Position numbers and translations under genes: made by a program
Origin: Anaerolineae bacterium
GTDB taxonomy: Bacteria > Chloroflexota > Anaerolineae > B4-G1
Assembly (NCBI GenBank): GCA_030612585.1
Contig: JAUWNP010000108.1
Location: forward strand, 1 to 14,876
Reading direction: 5' to 3'
DNA length: 14,876 bases
Shown: piece after piece, positions 11,768-14,876 of the stretch
Layout of the letters: each line of letters opens with the position of its first letter
How positions within the stretch are numbered: the first letter of the stretch is position 1
The notes under the pieces: model-generated
Database searches by the model: none
What the model was told of the DNA's origin: nothing
What the model saw: only the letters and a program-made list of their open reading frames with translations

Positions 11768-13687
11768 TCACAGCGCCGAGACAGCCAGGGCCAGTTGCCG
11801 GCGCATCTCGGGACGGTTGAAGTGGCGCCACGTTTCGGGGAACGAATCCACCAGGACACGCAAATCGTACTGCTTGGCCACCAGGTAACGCGTCACCCCG
11901 CTGATGTTGATCCGTTCCCGCCGCTCCTGCCTGCTCCACTGATCCAGGAATCCGATCAATAGATGGCAGGCTACGTCAGCATCGTGCAGATTGCCCAGGT
12001 GGTCCTGCACAATCACCACCTCTTCGACCACTTCCTCCACCTCCGGGCCCAGCACCTCCCGGAAGAACTCCAGAGCATAGCGCAACCGCTTGCAGTCAAT
12101 GCGCAGGGCGTGGAGTGTCTCCAGCGACGCGTTTTCGATCACCGGCTCGTAGCCGCGCACCACCTCGTAGCGGGTGTAGATCAGGGCTGGCACCATCTGA
12201 TATACCTGCTGGGGCACCGGCCTGCCAGGGGGAGGCGGCAGAGCACCGGCCCCTTCCGTGACCAGGAACTGGCCGAATCCCTGCACGAAACGCTGGTATT
12301 GCTTGCTGTCCAGGTAGGCCAGCATCTTCGCCCGCGCCGCCTCTCGCTGTCCCCGCCAGTCCTCCAGCAGTCCATCGAGGTCCGAGCACTCGTGGGGGTG
12401 GGGCGACTCCGACTGTACTTCCGCCGCCGCCAGGTAGTTCTGGGCCTTTTCCATAAAGACGTCGAGGTCGCGCACGCGGCCCAGGGCACGGCCGGTGCGT
12501 CGCAGTCTCTTGAGGAGGCGCCGGAGGGCGTCGGGGTCGAAGTAGGGGGCAAAGACGCGGAAGGCGGAACGCATGCGGCGGGTGGCGACGCGCATGTCGT
12601 GCAGTTCCTCAATATCCTCCCCCAACCGTGTGCCCGGCTCGTGTTCCAGCATGCGCACGAAGTGGAAGAGTAACGCCTTACGCCCGGCCTCGCTCATAGG
12701 ATCGTCGGGCAGGACGCCGGGTGCCTTCATCTTCCTGGGGCGCGCGGTCTTGGGTTCCGTACTCTCCGGCTGAACCCAGATCCCAGGCTCCCCTTCGACT
12801 ACAAAGTGCAACTCGACCTCGAACAGGTGACGCCACAGGTCGGCTTTCTGCCGGGCGCGGGTTGCGTCCTCCCCGGCGAAGGGGCCAAGCACCGGCAGCA
12901 CGATGGCCTGGAGGGAAGGTTGTGCCTTGCCCAGGAGGGTGGTCTGGCTCTGGGAGTAATCAAGGCCATCGGCCAAACGGAGGAGGGCCGCTAGTGCCAG
13001 CGTCTCGTCCCGCACATCGTCCGGCAGGGCGAGGAAGGAGGGCTCTTTATCGAACCGCTTGGGCTTAAACCGCTTGCGATGGAAGGCGGTGGTGCAGGCC
13101 ACCATCTGCTGCTCGACTTCCTCCAGTTCGACCAGCCTGTGTTTGAGGATGATATCCCGGCCGGCGGTGTGGTGTTTTTCGGGGTAGAAGGCGAAGCCCA
13201 CGTTGTGCAGGATGGCTGCCGTCTCCAGCAGGTCACGCCGTTCTGAGGGCAGGCCGTGTACCTCGGCTGTGACGTCGAACAGAGCCAGGGCCAGGTCGGC
13301 CACGTGCCTGGCGTGGGCCATGTCCACCTCGTAGTGCTGGCACAACTCCTCTACGGTGGTTTCTGGCCGTTCAGGGCGGGGAGACCCCGCTTCTACGACT
13401 GCCTCCCCCCCCTCGTCCCCTCCAATGGGGGGGAAAGAGGGGGGGGCGGCCGGTTTTGCCGCCGCCAACAAGTCGGCCGGGAAGACGTCCATCCGCCTTT
13501 CCCTGAAGGCTCGCAGCCAATAATACACCCGCCCGTCCGACAATTCCACCCGTGGGCCGATCTCCGTGGGGGGGAGACCCTGGTCCCGGAGCAACAACAG
13601 GTGTGCCCGGCGCACGTGCGCTGGGTTGCCCTGGCTGGCAATTCTCTCCAGGATGGCTCGCTCGCTAGTCGTCAACTCATAAGTCAT
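11768..13687 (-). CDS. HTH + Ppx/GppA-type HD + CHAD three-domain protein
   Basis: 639 residues from ATG 13687, three bases after the CYTH stop, with GGGAGG upstream. Residues 1-70 form a helix-turn-helix of the transposase/regulator type (HLLLLRDQGLPPTEIGPRV, then RVYYWLRAFRER). A low-complexity linker (about 78-108) is partly encoded by a C/G palindrome. Residues about 110-295 match the C-terminal HD domain of Ppx/GppA exopolyphosphatases: H126, LHNVG (160-164), EKHHTAG (170-176), AFHRKRF (201-207) and LRLADGLDY (236-244); the ASKHA catalytic part of Ppx is absent. Residues about 335-635 are a CHAD domain with the two signature helices ELHDMRVATRRMRS (361-374) and TLHALRIDCKRLRYALEFF (524-542). 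CHAD binds polyP. The protein may be a polyP- or ppGpp-responsive factor that binds DNA or a partner; this is inference, and the HD activity is untested. Confidence 0.9.
   Translation of the reverse strand: MTYELTTSERAILERIASQGNPAHVRRAHLLLLRDQGLPPTEIGPRVELSDGRVYYWLRAFRERRMDVFPADLLAAAKPAAPPSFPPIGGDEGGEAVVEAGSPRPERPETTVEELCQHYEVDMAHARHVADLALALFDVTAEVHGLPSERRDLLETAAILHNVGFAFYPEKHHTAGRDIILKHRLVELEEVEQQMVACTTAFHRKRFKPKRFDKEPSFLALPDDVRDETLALAALLRLADGLDYSQSQTTLLGKAQPSLQAIVLPVLGPFAGEDATRARQKADLWRHLFEVELHFVVEGEPGIWVQPESTEPKTARPRKMKAPGVLPDDPMSEAGRKALLFHFVRMLEHEPGTRLGEDIEELHDMRVATRRMRSAFRVFAPYFDPDALRRLLKRLRRTGRALGRVRDLDVFMEKAQNYLAAAEVQSESPHPHECSDLDGLLEDWRGQREAARAKMLAYLDSKQYQRFVQGFGQFLVTEGAGALPPPPGRPVPQQVYQMVPALIYTRYEVVRGYEPVIENASLETLHALRIDCKRLRYALEFFREVLGPEVEEVVEEVVIVQDHLGNLHDADVACHLLIGFLDQWSRQERRERINISGVTRYLVAKQYDLRVLVDSFPETWRHFNRPEMRRQLALAVSAL
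13405..13446. repeat. C/G-rich inverted repeat within the linker of the HTH-HD-CHAD gene
   Basis: Arms 13405-13414 (eight C then tc) and 13437-13446 (ga then eight G) are exact reverse complements; the 22-base loop contains a second cccctcca/tgggg pairing. It encodes the Pro/Gly-rich linker between HTH and HD. A similar but weaker element lies in the linker of the lipoprotein gene (about 7680-7710), giving a related PMGGEEG peptide. Confidence 0.7.
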
Positions 13688-13690
13688 GGG

Positions 13691-14326
13691 CTAACCTCCC
13701 GCATTCAGAGCCGCCAGCCCCCGCTCGAATTTGGAACGGGTCTGGGACTGCAATCGCCACTTGTCCTGCAGGTCTGCCACCATCAGAGCCAGGTCATCCG
13801 GCGTGCCAGTTGGCAAGAGTTCCACCTCGACCTCGAAAGTGGTCTTCACCTCGTCGCCGGTGTGCATCTTGACCACATCCAGACTCAACTCAGCCACCAG
13901 CCGGTCGTCTGCCCACACGATGCGCGTGTGGCGTTGCTGGGACAGGCTGAGAATCTCGGTCAGAGGTTCACCCTGGCTCAGGGTCAGCGCCAGGGCGCGT
14001 GCTGGGCTGGTGGGCCAGTCTACGGGAGACTCGCCGGCATCCAGGGTTACCTCGTACTCTGCCCGCTCGTGGATGACGCCCTCTGCTCTGCCCAAACCCT
14101 TCAGCGTCGCGATTTGTCCAGCTCCCTTGCGGCGGATGCGGCAGGCAAATCCTCCCCGGTAAATGGCCCGATCCGCCGTGTCACGATAAGAATCGCTCAC
14201 TTGCTCTGTGGGACCTGGTTCCAACCGGAATCCACCCAACTCCCGCGCTCCCAGAAGCCGCTGCAATGTCGGTTCGTCTGGAACGATGAACTTGGCTTCG
14301 ATTTCCACTGTTCGCTTTCCAGTCAC
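13691..14326 (-). CDS. CYTH-domain triphosphate tunnel metalloenzyme
   Basis: 211 residues from GTG 14326; the ribosome site is weak, so the exact start is less sure, but the family signature begins at once: VEIEAKF (ExExK, E8/E10/K12). It continues with CRIRRKG and ATLKG basic strands, ERAEYEV (acidic strand), RHTRIVW, AELSLD and FEVEVELL, the alternating Glu/Arg/Lys strands that line the tunnel. C-terminal SKFERGL is also typical. CYTH proteins hydrolyse inorganic triphosphate or other triphosphates with Mg or Mn. In many bacteria CYTH and CHAD form one protein; here they are neighbouring genes three bases apart, so they likely work together on short-chain polyP. Cytosolic. Adenylate cyclase (class IV) activity is possible in this superfamily but less likely given the context. 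Confidence 0.92.
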   Translation of the reverse strand: MTGKRTVEIEAKFIVPDEPTLQRLLGARELGGFRLEPGPTEQVSDSYRDTADRAIYRGGFACRIRRKGAGQIATLKGLGRAEGVIHERAEYEVTLDAGESPVDWPTSPARALALTLSQGEPLTEILSLSQQRHTRIVWADDRLVAELSLDVVKMHTGDEVKTTFEVEVELLPTGTPDDLALMVADLQDKWRLQSQTRSKFERGLAALNAGG

Positions 14327-14404
14327 AGTTCCAACATCTCATAGGCGCACGCGGGCGCGGCACACTTGCTGTTCTGACCATTTGAGGCCAGAGCGGATAA
14401 CTGG

Positions 14405-14716
14405 TCATTGTTCATCTTTTGGAGATGCTGCATTGCTGTGGAGCACTCTCAATTCGTGCTCGAGTAGGTAGTTGAGTATGGTGCGCAGCGCGATGAGGGC
14501 CGCCAGCAGCAGGATGTCGTTCCAAGTAGGGGCTAGAGCGGTCTTGAGAATGTCGGCTGCCACCAGAAACTCCAGCCCTATCACCATGCTTTGTCCTAAC
14601 CGCATACGCAGAGTTGTCAATTGCACTGGACGGAGTCCAAAGAATGCGATGACATACTGTACAGTCGTGCGAATAACTTCTAGCATGATAGCCAAAGCGC
14701 CGCATGCCTCTACCAA
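14405..14716 (-). CDS. DUF1622 small membrane protein
   Basis: About 103 residues from a TTG at 14716. No clear Shine-Dalgarno precedes it, and the frame stays open a further 13 codons to a TGA at 14758, so the start is uncertain. Three hydrophobic segments: roughly 5-27 (ALAIMLEVIRTTVQYVIAFF), 43-62 (QSMVIGLEFLVAADILKTAL) and 67-85 (DILLLAALIALRTILNYLL). The signature GLEFLVAADILKT followed by LRTILNYLLEHEL is typical of DUF1622, integral membrane proteins of unknown function. It ends 78 bp before the CYTH gene, a larger gap than between the following genes, so it may or may not belong to the polyP operon. A TGACCA/TGGTCA pair (14375-14380, 14402-14407) with a 21-base spacer lies in that gap. 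Confidence 0.82.
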   Translation of the reverse strand: MVEACGALAIMLEVIRTTVQYVIAFFGLRPVQLTTLRMRLGQSMVIGLEFLVAADILKTALAPTWNDILLLAALIALRTILNYLLEHELRVLHSNAASPKDEQ

Positions 14717-14876
14717 CGGTACTATGAAGCTAATAATGACTCTACTGAAAAAAGGTCACTCGCCACCAGTTGGTGGGGAAAACCAGGCCAAAAAGCACCG
14801 TTTTTGATGATGCCGTCCCTAAATTTGGCCGTTTTCAGGGCAAAAGTGGGGCGCTGTCCCTATTGAGTCCTCCGAT
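14717..14876. other. No gene seen at the right edge; short palindromes only
   Basis: No convincing reading frame on either strand. There is a 14-bp palindrome ccaccagttggtgg at 14763-14776 and a weak caaaaa/tttttg stem at 14789-14806. Read on the minus strand, the first is followed about ten bases later by TTTTTT, too far for a standard terminator. The segment may hold the promoter of the array, but I cannot pick boxes with confidence. Confidence 0.5.

Noticed and set aside
13256..14344. 362-residue plus-strand reading frame
   Set aside because: It is antisense to the clear CYTH and CHAD genes, has no recognisable domain, and its composition fits a shadow of G+C-rich coding sequence.
14763..14776. 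Palindrome plus distant TTTTTT as a terminator
   Set aside because: The T-run begins about ten bases after the stem on the minus strand, too far for a standard intrinsic terminator.
1..14876. CRISPR, tRNA, rRNA, integrase or transposase
   Set aside because: No regularly spaced repeats, no tRNA-like fold and no recombinase motif seen on either strand.

Overview
The window is G+C-rich (roughly 60 % by eye). It reads as one long co-directional array: every gene I can support lies on the minus strand, and most start with a good Shine-Dalgarno sequence within a few bases of the previous stop. No rRNA, tRNA, CRISPR array, transposase or phage gene is visible. The families present (DUF4032/ParB-like proteins, DUF5946, Mth938-domain proteins, CYTH/CHAD/PPK2 sets) and the short palindromic repeats suggest an environmental Chloroflexota-type bacterium. 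That taxonomic guess is inference only.

In transcription order (high to low coordinates), the first region (14716 to 8321) is a polyphosphate/nucleotide-energy module. It starts with a small DUF1622 membrane protein. Then come a CYTH triphosphate-tunnel enzyme, a three-part HTH + Ppx/GppA-type HD + CHAD protein, two tandem PPK2 polyphosphate kinases, a previously uncalled 22-residue lysine-rich microprotein, adenylate kinase, and a stand-alone Mth938-domain protein. The first PPK2 has an acidic C-terminal tail. The second has a Lys-rich linker and a fused Mth938 domain. Together these could bind and hydrolyse polyP and use it to phosphorylate nucleotides, with Adk interconverting AMP, ADP and ATP.

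The second region (8308 to 5941) holds a DUF5946 protein, a lipoprotein overlapping it by an ATGA junction, and a smaller cytosolic protein. The last two share a diverged Vps62/DUF946-like pattern and are probably distant paralogues. Their role is unknown.

The third region (5875 to 75) holds an alkaline-phosphatase-superfamily hydrolase, three tandem PhnP-like metallo-beta-lactamase-fold proteins and a ParB-like/DUF4032 protein fused to an alpha/beta hydrolase. The middle MBL protein has lost four of its seven active-site metal ligands but kept the structural zinc site. The alpha/beta hydrolase has glycine where the catalytic serine should be. The last 55 bases hold the start of a Gfo/Idh/MocA-type oxidoreductase.

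The most interesting points are the compact polyP operon with its Lys-rich microprotein and unusual fusions, the dead-looking MBL paralogue between two intact ones, and palindromic repeats that have been absorbed in frame into at least three genes.
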